64,000 nt of DNA from Symbiodinium natans. Its lineage: Eukaryota; Sar; Dinophyceae; Suessiales; Symbiodiniaceae. The notes under the pieces were generated by a model that had not been told where the DNA came from, made no database searches, and saw only the letters and a list, made by a program, of their open reading frames with translations. Positions 18,801 through 32,478 of this stretch are shown piece after piece. Made by a program: the position numbers and the translations under genes. Location: the NCBI GenBank assembly GCA_905221605.1, contig CAJNDS010000258.1, forward strand, positions 966,092 through 1,030,091, read 5' to 3'. Within the stretch, counting starts at the first letter, position 1. Each line of letters starts with the position of its first letter.

Positions 18801-21612
18801 AATACCAGCGAGAAAACACTTGTGTGCTGCTGTGTCCATTTCGAATGCTGAATCTGGAAGCCTTTCGTCATTTTCATGGACAAGAAGGTCAGTTACACAA
18901 ATATTTCCCTCGGCTGAACTTGCACGGCCCTCGTGAACAAGTCTGCTCGAGAAGGTGGTAGGGTGGGGCTGGCGTGTCGTGACCCATGCGACATCTGCCT
19001 CCCAACGTAGTGCCACATCACAATGCCTTTGCAGGGACCTCAGCTTCGTGCCAGATTGATTCTTCTTGCGACTCTAAACAGCACGGTGCCTGCGGCATCA
19101 TGCCTTTCTGTAGGATGCCGAGCTAAGTGCACGATAGCAGAAGCAACTTTTTGTCTCCCCAACAAACCTGACACAAAGCTTTGTGCACTGCCTTTGTCAC
19201 AGTTGTACAAGTGTCTGCCAGCTGTATGCCTAAGACGCGAAGACATGAGTGAGTAACTTCCATGCGTTCTTCATACGCTTCTTCGGTTGGCTTGGATCCC
19301 CAAGGCTTGACGACAAAGAGCCCGACAAGGGTCAGGCAAGGCTGGGGGCCCAGAAATCAGAAGAGAAGCGGAGGGCGTTTGCAGGCTTCTCAGCGGCTTC
19401 TCCGCCAGCTTCCGGATTTGGCAGTTTGGGGTTTGGGGTCTTCAGAGTTTTTAGAAGCGTGCCAGGTGCCTCTACAACGTGATCGCTTGTGCATGTGGTG
19501 CATCAGCTCACAGGTTCGAGTGACAGCCCTGGCAGCCCAGGTCAGGAAGCCGATTCAAGAGCTGGGGACGTTTCTTTGAGGAGGTACGTGTGCTGACCTT
19601 AGCCTTCTTTTTGTGAAGGGAAGGGCCTTGGAAAGAGTGGTTGTGATGGTCATGACGCTCGCGATGCTCTCCATAGCATAGCATTCCATAGCATTCAATG
19701 TCTCCTGTCGACTTGCTAAGGCCAAGATTCCGAAGGTCGGGAGCCTTGGGCGAGTCAACAGTAGCTTCATGAGAAATCAACACCGTGGGTTTGGCTTGAG
19801 ACCTCACACAGTGGTGTTGAGCTTCGAAGTGCAGCGGTGCAAGCAGAGCTGAACACCTGTCCACATCTGCTTGGCCGAGAAGGCTGAGAAGGCTCATGGC
19901 ACGGATCTGAGGCCAAACGTATCACACCGTTGGGTTACAGCTCGAGATCTTCAGCACCAGCCTGAGAGGGCTCCTCCGAAAGACTTGTCTGTTGATGGCA
20001 ATCCATCTCCCGAGGTTTTCCAGGTGCCTCTAGGTGCTTACCAGCTGGCAGTGCCTCGTGATGAGAGTCAACTTGAGCACAGAAACGAAACCCTCAGAGT
20101 TCCCTCAGATGTCGAATGCTCGAGACACTCAAGAATCCCAAGTCCTCATATTCAGGGAGTGGGGCTGCGAAGAACCGCTGCTGAAGAGGTGGCGCGAAGC
20201 TCTGCGAGGGAACGGGCCGGCTTCGGAGAGAGGTGGTACTTCACCGTGTAATTCAAGGAGTTCGTGTTTCCAGGATTGCAAGTTACACGGCTCAGGAGCT
20301 CCAGCTTGTAGGCCTGAAATACAGGGCAAGGTCCGGGTGGAACTTGAAGTTGCTATGAACTGCATCGATTACACCTGCATGGTGGAGCAAACGCAAGTGG
20401 GGATGCATCTCTTCAGATCATGCAATGTAAGAAGCCATGAGTCGTCATCACCACAACTTTTAAGTTGCGTCAAGGCCGGCCTGTCGCCGCATGCACGGTC
20501 ACCACGGCGTCGGGCAGAAGGGCCGGCGAACTCAGCATCACTCTCGTGCGCATGTTCCGGAACCGGACTGTGAGACGAGTGCGCTTGAATTCATTTCGCA
20601 AAAAGCATGGAGCTTAAAACTGCCGAAGTTTCATTCACCCGTCCTCTTGACGGGGTTCATTGAAATGCGTAGGCCGCACCTTGCAGGGTCTCTTGAGCAA
20701 AATCTAGCAAGACGGGTCTTGTCGTTTAGCCCGCATCCTGGACTCCCTCCGCGAATTGTAGGCCCCGCCAGCACATTCTGAATTCTTGTTGAAAGGGCGC
20801 TTCCTTGGATTGGGCTGATGTTGAACATTGTGAGCCTTGTCGAAATTCCCTCCTGGGCTCAGAGTTGTAAGTGAGTCGGCCCAGGTGCCCTTACCACGGA
20901 GGCGAGCTCTGGACTCTTTACGGTTGTTCCTTGGTGCATGCTCTTGTTCAGAGGGTTGCACCTACAGCATCCACAAGGTTAGGGTCAAACCACCAGAGGA
21001 CCGGTGAACCCAAATCATACCCAAACCCTCCTGAGATGCTCGGAACCTGCAGGGGGAAGCTCTGGCGCGAGCCGAAGCTGTCAACCCAGTTTTTTCGCAC
21101 CTGGAGCTCCGCGCGCGCCTGGCCTTAACAGGTCTCTTTCTTGGATGTATAAGGGTTGGAAATTTCGAGGCTGTAGAGCATGTTTGAGGGTGGGGAGGTT
21201 TGAAAAAAAGAAGCGAGCTGACTTCAATGGAAAATGGCCTAAGACCTCGCATGAACATGGGGGTTATAACAATGCAGAGCAACGCGAGCCCTTTTGCAAG
21301 CAGAATGAAGAGACGGCTACAGCGGCTTTTGGAAGCCGTCAAGTGAGCCTAAGGAGAAGCGTTCTCCGTCTGGCACCTCGCTGGGATCTGGCAGCCACGC
21401 TGAGATGCTGATGTGCACGCCGCGTGAGCTGCATGAGACACCGGGGCTCCTTCACCGCATCTGGCAAGGTTAAGGTTGGGCCAAAACCCCTTCCGTTCAT
21501 AAGAGGATGAGATTTGCTATTCCGCTGCAAGATTGGGTCAGGAGCCCACCGTCAGTTCATGTCAGAGCACTCAAACCACCGTCTGAGAATCTGAAGCACC
21601 TGAAGCAAGGTT

Positions 21613-21867
21613 CTACATGGAGGGCCTGAGTGTCGACTCGACGCCAACAACAGAATACCGCTTGAGCAGCTTCTCAAACTGCTCTAGCCCGCCTGTGAAC
21701 GATGAGTCTTCGTATGGCTCCTCATTCATGAGGGTATCCAGCCAGGACAACTGCAAGGAGGCAGCACACGTTTTCTCAATGTGTGACATGTTCTTGGAGG
21801 CATGTTCGAATTGTTCGCCTCCGCCTTGCCTTTTGCCTCCTCCAGGTGTATTGCCTCTACGCTTCAC
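21613..21867 (-). CDS. Possible exon, unknown protein
   Basis: An 84-codon minus-strand frame whose central part (EKTCAASLQLSWLDTLMNEE, then YEDSSFTGGLEQFEKLLKRY) has the alternating hydrophobic pattern of real helices and little low complexity. No domain was recognised. There is no clear start codon context, so it would be an internal or terminal exon if real. Confidence 0.2.
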   Translation of the reverse strand: MKRRGNTPGGGKRQGGGEQFEHASKNMSHIEKTCAASLQLSWLDTLMNEEPYEDSSFTGGLEQFEKLLKRYSVVGVESTLRPSM

Positions 21868-24800
21868 CGTTGGGGCATCCAGCCATCAATGTGAGGCGGG
21901 CGCAGCTTGCTGTCGCAAGGCATGCTGAGAGACAAGCCCAGTGCAGCTATGACGAGCCCTGCTGTGCCCAGGTCAGAGGTGGAGACCATCCAGGAGGCCT
22001 TTGAAGCTACCCGCCTGAAGGAGGAACGGACGTGAACCTGAAGCGTGAGCACGCACGAAGTCGGGCAGAAAGATGCAGAAAGCTGAAATCCAAATTCTGA
22101 AGTCTGGCTTTTCGCTCTAATCTCAGGAATCTGCCTCGGGAACCCGGCTAAACGTGGGAGTCGCCACGGTGCAGTCGCTCTCGCCACATGTCGGCAAAGG
22201 GTGCTTTGCGTTCTCTGCACACAAAATGCATAGAGTAATCTGCGTACTGTGAAGGGGGCACCGATCCGAGGAAGCTATTGACTTTGGCCAAGTCACAGAA
22301 GGGACTCGTCCTGCACTTGTCGGCCCACTCGATCCGCTCCGACAAGGCCTTGTGACAGTCTTAGCCAGGCAGGCAGGTCGAAGGTTCGGGTCTCTGGCAG
22401 AACCACACCACCCTCAGAAACTCGGAAGCCCGTTAGTGGAATTAGCTGCCAAGCCACTTGCTGTAGCTCGCACACCTCATTTTACTTTTGCCAAACAGTG
22501 TGTGCAGATAGTAGAAGCAGTACATGTTCGAAGCTCAACTCCCGCCGCAGTCACGAGCTTGCGTCTCGCCCAGTGCAGAACTAGGTATCGTCACTCTGAA
22601 AATTCGGATCATTGAATACTTGGCGTTGCCTTTTGAGCAGTAATCTTGGTGCTCTTACACTGTGTGAGGTTTTTGCTTGTAACTGAAGCATGTTACGACG
22701 GAGTATGGCTCAGAATCTGTATCGAAGACCACCTGCAGATGATGTGTGGCAAAAGTCCCGCAATATCAGTCAACAGAGCCCCAGATGCTGACCTGCCAGG
22801 GTGATGTGGGCCTGGTCTTGGAAGACTCTTGCGGGAAGGCCTTGACTGCAGCCGGTGTAGAAAGTGTACACGGCCTTCACGAAGGGTTTCTTTCTCTTTC
22901 GTTCAGCAAGTCGTGTTTGGGCTTAAAAGGGAAGGCGAAGGGATCGCCCGAATTTTGAGAGGTTCGGGCCGATAGCATTGGCTGTTGCAGTTTCTGGGCT
23001 TTCACATCCTCTCACCAGCGAGACATCTTGCGATTGAGCCAGCTTCAAGCAGAGCGTAGCTCGCGAGCAGCTGTAGAAGATCTCGGACAAAGCGTGAAGC
23101 TCTTGAGATGAGACCTGAGCAGGAAAGGCCACGAACAGTCGATGAAACCATATACAAACACTAGATCCGACGAGCCGTCGAAGGCGCATGTCCTGTGGAA
23201 GAAGCGGCTGGAGGAGTGCTGCCTGTCAAGATGTGCATGCATTTTAACTTTGAACGGCTTTGTCTTAGCATTCCTTGGAATAGGCCACATGGAAGGTTTT
23301 GGTTCACGAATCCTGACTGATAAGTCTTCACATGATCTCCTGGAACCTCGCATCATGCATGCAAGTCGTACACCACTCTCTGACGGCGGCTACTGCAAGA
23401 CTGCGTTTTGTGTTTAGTACTGTGTGACCAGAGACACCCTGTGCAGCCGCTTCAAGATGCAGAGCTCGTGCGATGGACCTTTGCTCCAATTGATGATGAA
23501 TTCAACTGCCACCGCTGGCCCGAAGACAGTTGTTCGACGACGCTTCTTGCTTCAAAAGTTCAAGAAGCTGAGGCCTTCATCGAGAAATAACCAACCAGAC
23601 ACCTGAAACGATGTTGAGACTCCGACCTACGCTGTTCGGAGGAGATTCTGGGCATGAAGGAGAGTGGTCTTCGAAGTGTGTCCCTGTGGGTGCCTCAGAG
23701 CACGTGGCAGCTCCTTCCATGCAACCCTACAAGGTTAGACTTGCCGAAGGAAGCTGGCAATCATTGCACTGTTCGTAGACATCTTTCAGCGGTTTAAGAC
23801 TAGTAGGGCGCATGGGTGCTCCTCGCACAGAGTTTCAGTCTTCCCCCCGGGTCTCAAGAATCTAAATAGGGTATTAACGAAGTGCAACAGCTTGATGTCT
23901 TGCATTCTCTAGGGTGTTTAGTTTGCCCGACCGGGACCTACGACGGCTTCAAAAGGTTATTGTCAGTGCACACCTGGCCCGAGTAGCAATCCAGAAAACC
24001 CTCACAAGAGAACATCACCTCCACATCAAAACAAGTCGCGTCTCAGGCTGTTTCTGAGCACCTGCTGGTCGCAGGAGCTAGCCCAAGCCTGGAGCTCATG
24101 CCGGGGGTGCTGTGGGGGCAGCTAGCGGAGCATCCAAGAATTCCCACACGATAGGCTTGCGCTGCAAGGTCGCATGAACACGTGGTGTTGACTGCCCTGA
24201 GACCAAAGAATCCTAGGCCCTGACTCCCGATCTGTGCTTTGGGCAGGTGTTTGTTGAGTGTGGCTGCCCGCACGTGGTGTGCTTACGAAGTCCCGTCTAC
24301 GACGTGGCTGCACGGAGGCCGCTTGGAAGGCGAATCAAATTGAATCCCATTGAGGTGTGGAGATGTGGGATGGTGTGGGTCATGGGTTTGAGGTCACGCC
24401 GAATGTTCATGAGCTCCAGAGCTACAGTTAAGCCGCCCCCCCCCACCCTCAAAGCCATGCCGTCCCTGGTCCTTGTTAACGCCGGGTACCCCCGGAGAAA
24501 CCCGTGATAGTATGACAGCGATGAACCGAAGAAGCCCAGAAACTTGACTGCATCGGCACAAAAAAAACAAACTCGCCAACTCCTACCGAGACGAGAGATG
24601 CCCCTCCCCGCAAGACCACTTTCTAGATACATCTTGTGTTTCCGAGGTTTTCTCAGCAGTTCTACCTTTCTTTGGGAGTGGGCGAGTCGCTCCTCTCCGC
24701 TTGGCAGACAGCACGGAGCGAAAGGGCTGCTGTTGTTTGTCGGAGGGGATCAGGCGTTTGGACACGTTTCGACCCAGTAGCTTAGGCATATGCATGGGTT

Positions 24801-27784
24801 TCTTGAGTTGCGCATCCGACTCTTCGGCAGTTCAACTGTTCAACTCGACTCTTTGTGCCTTTCACAGGAGCTGGCTTTGCACTGACTCCAAGCCTGAGCT
24901 TGCTGAGCAGGCCGGAAGTAACTTCAAGTAAGATGAGAGCCCCGAAGACTCCTGCATAAAAACTGGCGCTTGGTGAAATTTGTGTGACACAGAACTCATG
25001 TTTACCGGAGTTTTTTACAGCAAAGCGGCTGTTGTTTTTGTGGTTTGGAATCGTATGCCCGGCGCGCTAAGTACAGAAGCCCATGCTGCCTAAAGCCTTC
25101 CTTAAGGCGTTTTTTTGCTTGTTTCGTTGCTCGGGAAGCACACCAAGGTTTCAATCGCATTCACAACACCATGCCATCGGACCGAATCAACTCAGATGTG
25201 CACGGAAAGCGTTTTTTGCCAGCCCTTGCGCCACTTTTCATCTCATGACAATTACCTTCCCTACTCAGGCCCTGCCCTACTGGTAATACTTCCGAGGCAG
25301 ATCACTTTGTCCTCTTTGGCCAGCGCGGAGCGGACAAGGCAAGGGCCGAAAGACGAAATCAGTCCGCCAAAGGACACGGCTGTAACCACTGGGGTATAAC
25401 TGACTTATGTGACTTCTGTGCGAGGGCCTGCCAGCTGTAGCAAGAGGAGTTGACACCCGACGCGAGTGTAGTTCGGGATGGGCTTGGCCGCACAGCTTTT
25501 CAGAGAGCTCTTCCTTCCGTGTTGTATTTTGCCTCCGAGCCACCCCTCCTCCAGCAGTAAGACTCAGTAAGAGTCGTTAGGGGGTCGAGGCTTTTTTTCC
25601 TGAAAGCCGTTTTCTGTGCAGGATGTATGCAGCCAGATCAGACTTGCTAGAGAATGTATGTCGACACAAGATTCACAAGATACCTCAGAAGCAACACCTG
25701 ATCCTCCGACTTTGACTTGGTGGTTCAACACCTGGCACTGGCAGCAAAACTACCCATTTACCCGGCAAAGCCTCAGCAGCTGCAAAACTCGAAAACCTCT
25801 CATGGCCTGTTGTAACTGGGGTTGGCGCCGCTGAGATTTGTTTCAGTTTTCTTGGGCACGGTTGCTCCATAAAAGCCCGATCCCAAAGGCTGCACAGTGC
25901 CCGGTATAGTATCTCTACTGGCAGGTGACTCTGTCGGAGCTGTGTGGCGAAGAGGTCCGTCCGAATATGAAGGGCCTGATGTGGTATGGAAGGTCTTTGA
26001 GTCCATACCTCGTAACGTGCAAAATGGCAAAATGCGTGTAACTGGACTCCTTGTTGTCGGTATGGTACTCGGCCGTGGTCGAACCTGTCTTGGCTTAACG
26101 AACTTCTCACAGACCTTGTCAGCCTTGTCACTCGTAGTGAAACTTACAGAACGGATACTGCAAGCAATTGCAAGCATGTGTAGTGTTTCTCGGTTTCGTT
26201 TCGAGTGCTCGAGGTGCATGAGCTCCCGCTGAGAGATGTTCAACGCAGTCGTTAGTTGTCAGAATCGCGCTGAAAGCACAGGCCCTCTAAGCAAAGCATT
26301 CTCCAGTTGCGCAGCAGCGAGAAACAACAAGCAACGACAAGGCTGACAGAGTTGATTGGGGACTGCGCATATCATGTCGGAACCGGCCACCCAATCCGGA
26401 TGCCAATCGCAGATGTTAGGGTCCGCAGATGAGCCAAGCGAGGCCGACAGGGCGGAGGCCAGCAATCTACGCAAGCTGGAGGCATGTGCTGCAGAATGTT
26501 TTAGTTTGGGGGCATAGAGAGTAAATCCAATGATTCTGGGAGGACTCAGAATTCGCTTGTGGGGTGTTTCGGTTGTCACGTTTTGAGCCGCAGCAAAAAA
26601 ACTCGTCAGGTTGTTTTTCAATCTTTTGAGTGCAACTCCGGCAACCCTGGAGAACTTATCAGAGATGATGATTGATTGTGGGACCTCACGTCCACAATCT
26701 TAAATCTCTGCTAATTCCAGCCCAGAGCCATTGTTGCCTTCATGAGTCTAAATGGCATTTAGCAAGGCAGTCTTGAAAACTGTCACTGTCATAGAAGCCT
26801 GGAGGCCTAGATTGACTGCCTTGATGATCGACTCTCCAAGGCTGCGTCTCGCTTCCTCGTCGCTGAGTCTCTGATCCCTCCGAGGCACTTCTTGCCATGG
26901 TCGCCAATTCTGGTTCGCGCGGACTCCTTTCCCCCAACTAATGTCCCTAGCCTGAAACCGCAGAACTCAGTGTTCTCAGAAAGTTCCTGCCGAAATCGCC
27001 ACAAAGAATGTTGATGTTGGGTGCAGGCAGGTCTTTATGTTGTGGGTTTTGCTTGGATGCGGAGTTTAAGCTTTCAGGAGAGTATAAAACAATCACCGCG
27101 CTGCTCTGAAGTGTGTAAACGAATCTCAAGGCCCCCCAAGCACCTGCCTGAGCCGCCCTTACCTGCGAGGCCGGAGAATTTTCTGGGACGACCGCAGTTC
27201 ATTCACGAAGCCGTTGGCTTGGAGTCGGGCCAATCAGAAGTAAGGCAGAAGGCATATATAGGGCCATGAGTCGGTTCTGAGGTGTTCTCAGACAGGATCA
27301 GCTATGGTGTTCTGCCCGAAGCTTCCTCCCCGCTAGGACGGTCTTCAGCATCACAGTCACAGAGTGTTGACTCACTCGTTGCGCAAATGTCACCTTTTTT
27401 TTGCAGTAGCGTGTGTACGGCTTTTGACTACTGGCTCATGCGATATAGTTATGCCCTTGCCAAAGCTCAAAACCGAAGTGCTGCGCAGTCTGGTGGCTTT
27501 ACTCTCTCACCTCTTGCACCAGACGTAACATGCAGAAAGCATCCAAAGCATGAATACCATGCCATATTGCTTCGTTGACCAGATGGCCGCTGTGAATGGC
27601 GACCCGCCACTGACCTCCTTACGTGATGACAAAGACTGAGATGGCAAAGAGCACAGGTCCTTCACCTTCTAAGTGGCCATGAAAGCCGCCGTGCCTGTGC
27701 TGTTTGGGGTGCTGAGGCAAGGCCCCCAAAACCCTGGGGGCAGGGGAGGTCTTGCAAGTAAAATCTCCGTTCAGCTGGGGGCAG

Positions 27785-28174
27785 CTATATGTTTGTAACC
27801 CTCAGGGCATTGGAAAGTCGGCTTTTGGCGTGGAGTTCGCCCACTTTGCGACCGCCCCGGGCCGTCCATTCTCGCATCTTTGGCTGCACAGGTTCAAGGT
27901 TTCGGAAGAGTCGGATGTGCACTTTCCCGTTCCAAATGAAACGGATGCCCAGGCGTACGTTAGTCGTGTAGCGCCCATCGGTGCTAAGGGGACCTCTGAG
28001 GCAGAGAGGCGGTGTGGAGCGGGCATTTCTGTGCACGGGCACCATGTGGTACCAGGTTTGAGATAAGGGCTCGTTAGCCGGACTCGGTGCACCTTGCCCC
28101 GAGGCAGTGATCACCTTGACCCAAGATTGAGCTGTAAGGCCGAAGGCCCAATAGCTACTGCAGGCATACAGCAA
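27785..28174 (-). CDS. Possible exon, unknown protein
   Basis: A 129-codon minus-strand frame with the coding-like segments LCLRGPLSTDGRYTTNV and IRFIWNGKVHIRLFRNLEPV. No family was recognised. Frames on the other strand are also open, so strand and reality are uncertain. Confidence 0.15.
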   Translation of the reverse strand: MLYACSSYWAFGLTAQSWVKVITASGQGAPSPANEPLSQTWYHMVPVHRNARSTPPLCLRGPLSTDGRYTTNVRLGIRFIWNGKVHIRLFRNLEPVQPKMREWTARGGRKVGELHAKSRLSNALRVTNI

Positions 28175-28869
28175 GCGCTTTACAATGTTGGGGTTTGCAA
28201 TTCCTTCTTCATGGGCTGACAGCTACTTGAATCATTCAGTTAAGGCGTCTGTGCTTCTTGAGATTGAACCCGCCTGCCGTCTTCAGAACGGCCCAGGTGC
28301 TCCTCACAGATTCTCAAAATTGAGTCAAACGATGCCATCAGCGCGGATCTCAGACGTGTAGCGCCATCAGCTGAGAAGGAAGAACTTCAGAACACCCGCA
28401 CCTGAAGCCCGAAGCCCATAAGATCCCATAAGCTGACAAGCTTGCTTTCGAAGACGTGCTATTTTTGCGGCCTGTCGACGGGTCACCCGATTGCCTTTTA
28501 GAAGGCGTGCAAGCAAAAGCCGGACTCCCTTCTCAAGCCCCGAGTGTTGCAGATTTCTTCAGTCCGACGGTCCATCACGAGATTTATAACGAATGAATCG
28601 AACGCAGAATGGGCAGAGGCTGCTCCCCCAAGGTGTTGCCCACTTGCTGTTGGACGGCTTGGAGGCCTTGGCCAACCAGCTCGAGGCCTGCATGACATTG
28701 TGCATGTGCCTGTGAGCCCAAAGAAGGAGGGGGGACAGGCTGCTCTTGAAGGTTTGCGCGCCGTTCATCGCCGCCCCCAATGGCCCAATGACTCACATGA
28801 GCGACCACTTTTATTACGTTGCAGGAGGTTTCTTTTGGCGGAGATAAAAATCCACGTTCATGCCTAAAA

Positions 28870-29305
28870 CCTCGGAAAGCGATAGGCCCCCCCCAAAAGC
28901 GATACCCTCAATCTTGAATCTAGTAGTCGTTCTGCAGAAATGTCATGATTTCGTGGTTGGGTCTTATTCCAGGGTGATACTCAAAGCGATACCCCTACGA
29001 TACCCATCTGGCCACCCGAAGAGCTGGGCAAAGGCCCTGGCCCAGGTTGAGGGAAGTTTAGGATTTGGATTTCTGATTCGAGCAGCGAGAGCTCCAGCTC
29101 CTAGAAAAGGAGCACTCTCACTCTTTAGTCTAGAGTCTATAGGTCCTAAAGAAAGGAAACGGGTTTAGGAATTCAGGTGTATTTAGGGGAGGGTTCCAGG
29201 TTTAGGATCCTATAAGCAGTAAAGCGATAGGTTTTTGTAGTAGCATTGAGCCAAAGTCCCATAAAGCGATAAGGCCCCCCCCAAAAGCGATACCCTTCGA
29301 TTTTC
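28870..29305 (+). repeat. Cluster of AAAGCGATA / GCGATACCCC motifs
   Basis: AAAGCGATAGGCCCCCCC followed by AAAAGCGATACCCT occurs near 28877 and again near 29265. Other copies of AAAGCGATA lie at about 28983 and 29221. The copy at 28983 continues as CCCCTACGATACCCAT, matching the motif near 3958 at about 20 of 22 positions. Confidence 0.6.
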
Positions 29306-30634
29306 TAATTAGCATTTACATAAGATTTTTTGCGGCTGCTCACATGCCTCAGTATGATTCAGTATGTCTCATTGTGTCTCATTCTCATTACATGCTTATG
29401 CTCGGATGACCTAAATGCCAGGTGTCCCTGCGACCTTGTTCCGGAGATTCGAGGCTCGAGATTGAAGTTTGGGGTCCGAGCACTTATAGGCCTCAGGCTA
29501 AGATGTCACTGCACGTATGCATGTTGGGCACACAAGCAGCGTCAAACATCGTGCAGTTTAAGAGGCTTTGTTACGGAGGTTGTGCGGGTAGGACATTGTG
29601 TCAAAGCCAGGATCTCTCAGGCTTGTAGCGAATCGAAATCTCGTTCGTTGGGGCCATAGGAGCACATTGAATGAGCACCTCGAATCGAGTTTTGCAGGAG
29701 TTCTTTGTGCTCCTGCCAGTCGGCACCACAGTCTGTAAGGCAGCTTGCTTCCCCTTCTACACGCACACTACTAGCGCGGCTACACGGAAACCCTCCCAAA
29801 CACTGCTGTGCGAAATTGGGAGGTGCATGGATACACGTTTCGCGGAGCCTCTACTGGTAGCTCCCTCTCTAGGTCTGCATGAAAGTGGGTCTTTTTTTTG
29901 GGTCAGACGAAGGAGCTGTCAGCAGGAAGCTTCCGCAGTACTTAGGTTGTCTAACTTTGCTGTAAGACGTGAATGCAGATGCAGAGTCTCAGCCATCGTA
30001 GATCTGAGCGGAGCATTCAGTACTGTGCCGGCAGCCATACCTGCTCAAGCTGTACAGAGCAGCGTGGCGTGATACTTGAACCGTGCGGCGCATTACATGT
30101 CCTGCACATGCTCACTTCAAGACAGAGCTCTATACATTGTATGCAGGCTTCTAGAGCGTGACAACAAGATATGCCTGGCTTCTCTATGAGCTTGCAATTC
30201 CTGCTCGTTCCATAACTAGTCCACAACGGCAACGGTATGTTCATTCCAATGTCACTGTGAGACACTCTGTTCTCGAGTAAAGTTGCCAGCCGGATCTCGC
30301 TGGCAGAACGCCGCACCAGCCCAAGGATTGGGCAAAGGAAGCTGCAACGAGCCTCTTGCATCAAGGTTTTCTCTTGACCCTCCAGAAAGATGGGGCGCCT
30401 AACGGACCTAATGGTGTTCCCGATCTTCGGGTTCGAGCTGTTGAGGATTGTTGAATATTGTTGATTGAATTACATGACCCCCCCGGATGCCTCGGTGTGA
30501 GTCTGGCGAGTATACTTCGTCTTTGAGAAGAAAAAATTGGTTCGCAAACCTTGTTCGTCGAGTCAGAGACCTGTCAATGATTGCAAACCTGTCAGGAACA
30601 AGTCTCGCACGATGTCTCGCCCTGCTTCATATGA

Positions 30635-31003
30635 TCACAACATGACAATGCGGCGTGCTCTTGTTACCAGAAGCCCGCACTGAGTCATCACGCACAGGGA
30701 ACGAACTGTCGGAGTGCGGTTCATCTGGGGTACTGTACAGAAGAAGGGCAGTTTCGAAGCTTCGCTGAGGTCATATGACGAATGGTGGCCATGACTCCGC
30801 CCTTGCCTTACGTAGAATAACAGCTTCTGGATGCTTGCTACCAAAGCGTAAACGAAAGAGTTCAGACCTCGTTCGTGAACGAGAGTCGGGGCACAGGTTG
30901 CAAGCCACTTGTCCATGTCCTGGGCCACCATCCGCACCTGCGCTCGAGGTGAGGCATTTTGAGGACGTTGATGGGCCCGGAGTTGTACAGATGGAAAGCT
31001 CAA
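30635..31003 (-). CDS. Possible exon, unknown protein
   Basis: A 122-codon minus-strand frame including AQDMDKWLATCAPTLVHERG and LNSFVYALVASIQKLLFYV, which looks like helical protein. No domain was recognised, and no start or splice context could be fixed. Confidence 0.2.
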   Translation of the reverse strand: MSFPSVQLRAHQRPQNASPRAQVRMVAQDMDKWLATCAPTLVHERGLNSFVYALVASIQKLLFYVRQGRSHGHHSSYDLSEASKLPFFCTVPQMNRTPTVRSLCVMTQCGLLVTRARRIVML

Positions 31004-31293
31004 AGAGGCCGCCGGTGAGTGCTGAACTTGAACTGTGGAACTTTGCCCAGATGACTCGGTCTTGGGTTCGCTGAAGGGCCCTTCACGTATTCAGTTATGG
31101 TGCAATACCAGCTCGATCGATCTAGTCTATCGATCCATATCCCTGTCGTCCTCTGGATCCCCTCACACCGTTGAACTTTGGGCCCGAATGTGCCCATTTC
31201 AAAACGGCTGTCCAAATTGTTTGGGGTCCCACCAAAATGGAAGCAACTTTCATGAAGCTGTTTCCTTCGCATGGTTGCCGTAGGCTTACCTCG

Positions 31294-31548
31294 ATGGTTG
31301 TGCTCGTAGTCGGCGCGGCGTCCATAGCTTCAAGTCTTCAAGAAGGGTTGCCGCACAGGCCGGCCGATCCAAGCGATCCTGCGCTCGGGCTCGGCGTCTT
31401 CGTCCAGGCCTGGTCTCACGAAACGACAAGCCCGTTGCCTTGGTTCAAGCGTCAAGCTGTGAGACCTGTCCATGTTGTCAATTCCACTTTCCCTACCAGG
31501 AACCTGCGAAAGAGCAGCAAAGTCTCTCAGCCACCTGCCGTTGATTGA
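31294..31548 (+). CDS. Possible first exon with signal peptide, unknown protein
   Basis: ATG at 31294 begins MVVLVVGAASIASSLQEG, a short hydrophobic start with a plausible signal-peptidase site, followed by a Pro-rich segment and a WFKRQAVRPVHVVN stretch. The frame ends at 31548. The family is unknown. An in-frame ATG upstream (31237) would place the hydrophobic part internally. Confidence 0.25.
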   Translation: MVVLVVGAASIASSLQEGLPHRPADPSDPALGLGVFVQAWSHETTSPLPWFKRQAVRPVHVVNSTFPTRNLRKSSKVSQPPAVD

Positions 31549-32478
31549 TGTAGCGCTGAGGTGGGAGGAGCCATAGGACGTATGCTAGGATCAAGCCAGA
31601 AGCAGCAAGAAGTAGCAAGAAGTAGGTCCAGGTTTGGCATGGGTCCTAGTACATCACTTGCAAATGTTGCAGTTAGCACTACTGTCACTGCAGGCAACCT
31701 CCACGAAAAAGCCCCCGAACCTCGAAATGGAAGCTTCTGTGTTTTTGCAGTTCGGAACATCAGCCCCGAAGAAGAGATGCCTCAGGATGACCATGTCGAT
31801 GTGGAGGTGATCGGGTCCTCTTCGCGCATGGGATCTAGCCAGTCATTCTCCACAAGTAGCTCCAGATAGCAAAGTGGGTCCGAACATGCATGCAATCTCA
31901 TCCTCAAGAAGAGTCGCTGTGGACATGCATCCTATGGTGTGCGCAGTGATGTGCAGGGTGGACGTAAACTGAACTTGTGGGGCACCGGACAATATGCGTG
32001 GAAGGTCGTTGTCGCGCTCCAGAATTTGACCTGGTCTAGCACTGCCTGCTGGGTAAAGGCGCTAAAGATAGAGCTCTAAAGATAAGGAGCCATTACGCCT
32101 TGCATCTGCATAGAATTGAACATGAATCCTGCCTGGCGAAGTTGGAACCTTTCGCCATTCACACACAATGTGGTTTGTTTTGTTTGGTGCTCGGAAAAAG
32201 GTCGGTGCTATGGAGAACCTCCATTCTTCTGAACATTGTAGCTTCTCACCTCCTTTCGACTCTAACACTCCTCCTGAAAACAGGAGGAATGGGCACAGCT
32301 GGATCCAACTTCTGCAATCTTGGCGGCCTGTTCTGCAAGTAGCGCATTTGCAAGGTTATGTTCAGGGCAGTCTGAAAGGGTCCGTGGGCTGCCACCGCCT
32401 CCCGCCGGAAGCTTGCACAGCATCTCCCTGAGCTGAGGAAGCTATGAACTCCAAGGAGTCTCAGGCAGACGCCCGGGA

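Larger units (their letters stand above)
15886..28860. other. Gene-poor stretch, no recognisable gene
   Basis: Short open frames occur on both strands without a domain I recognise. Parts read coding-like, for instance around 20100-20230 (+), 21613-21867 (-), 23420-23600 (+) and 25897-26232 (+), and could be exons of unknown genes. The missing 3' exon(s) of the sulfotransferase may lie near the beginning. A GCCATTTTGGC string near 17286 matches the core of the dinoflagellate spliced leader but not its flanks. Confidence 0.3.
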
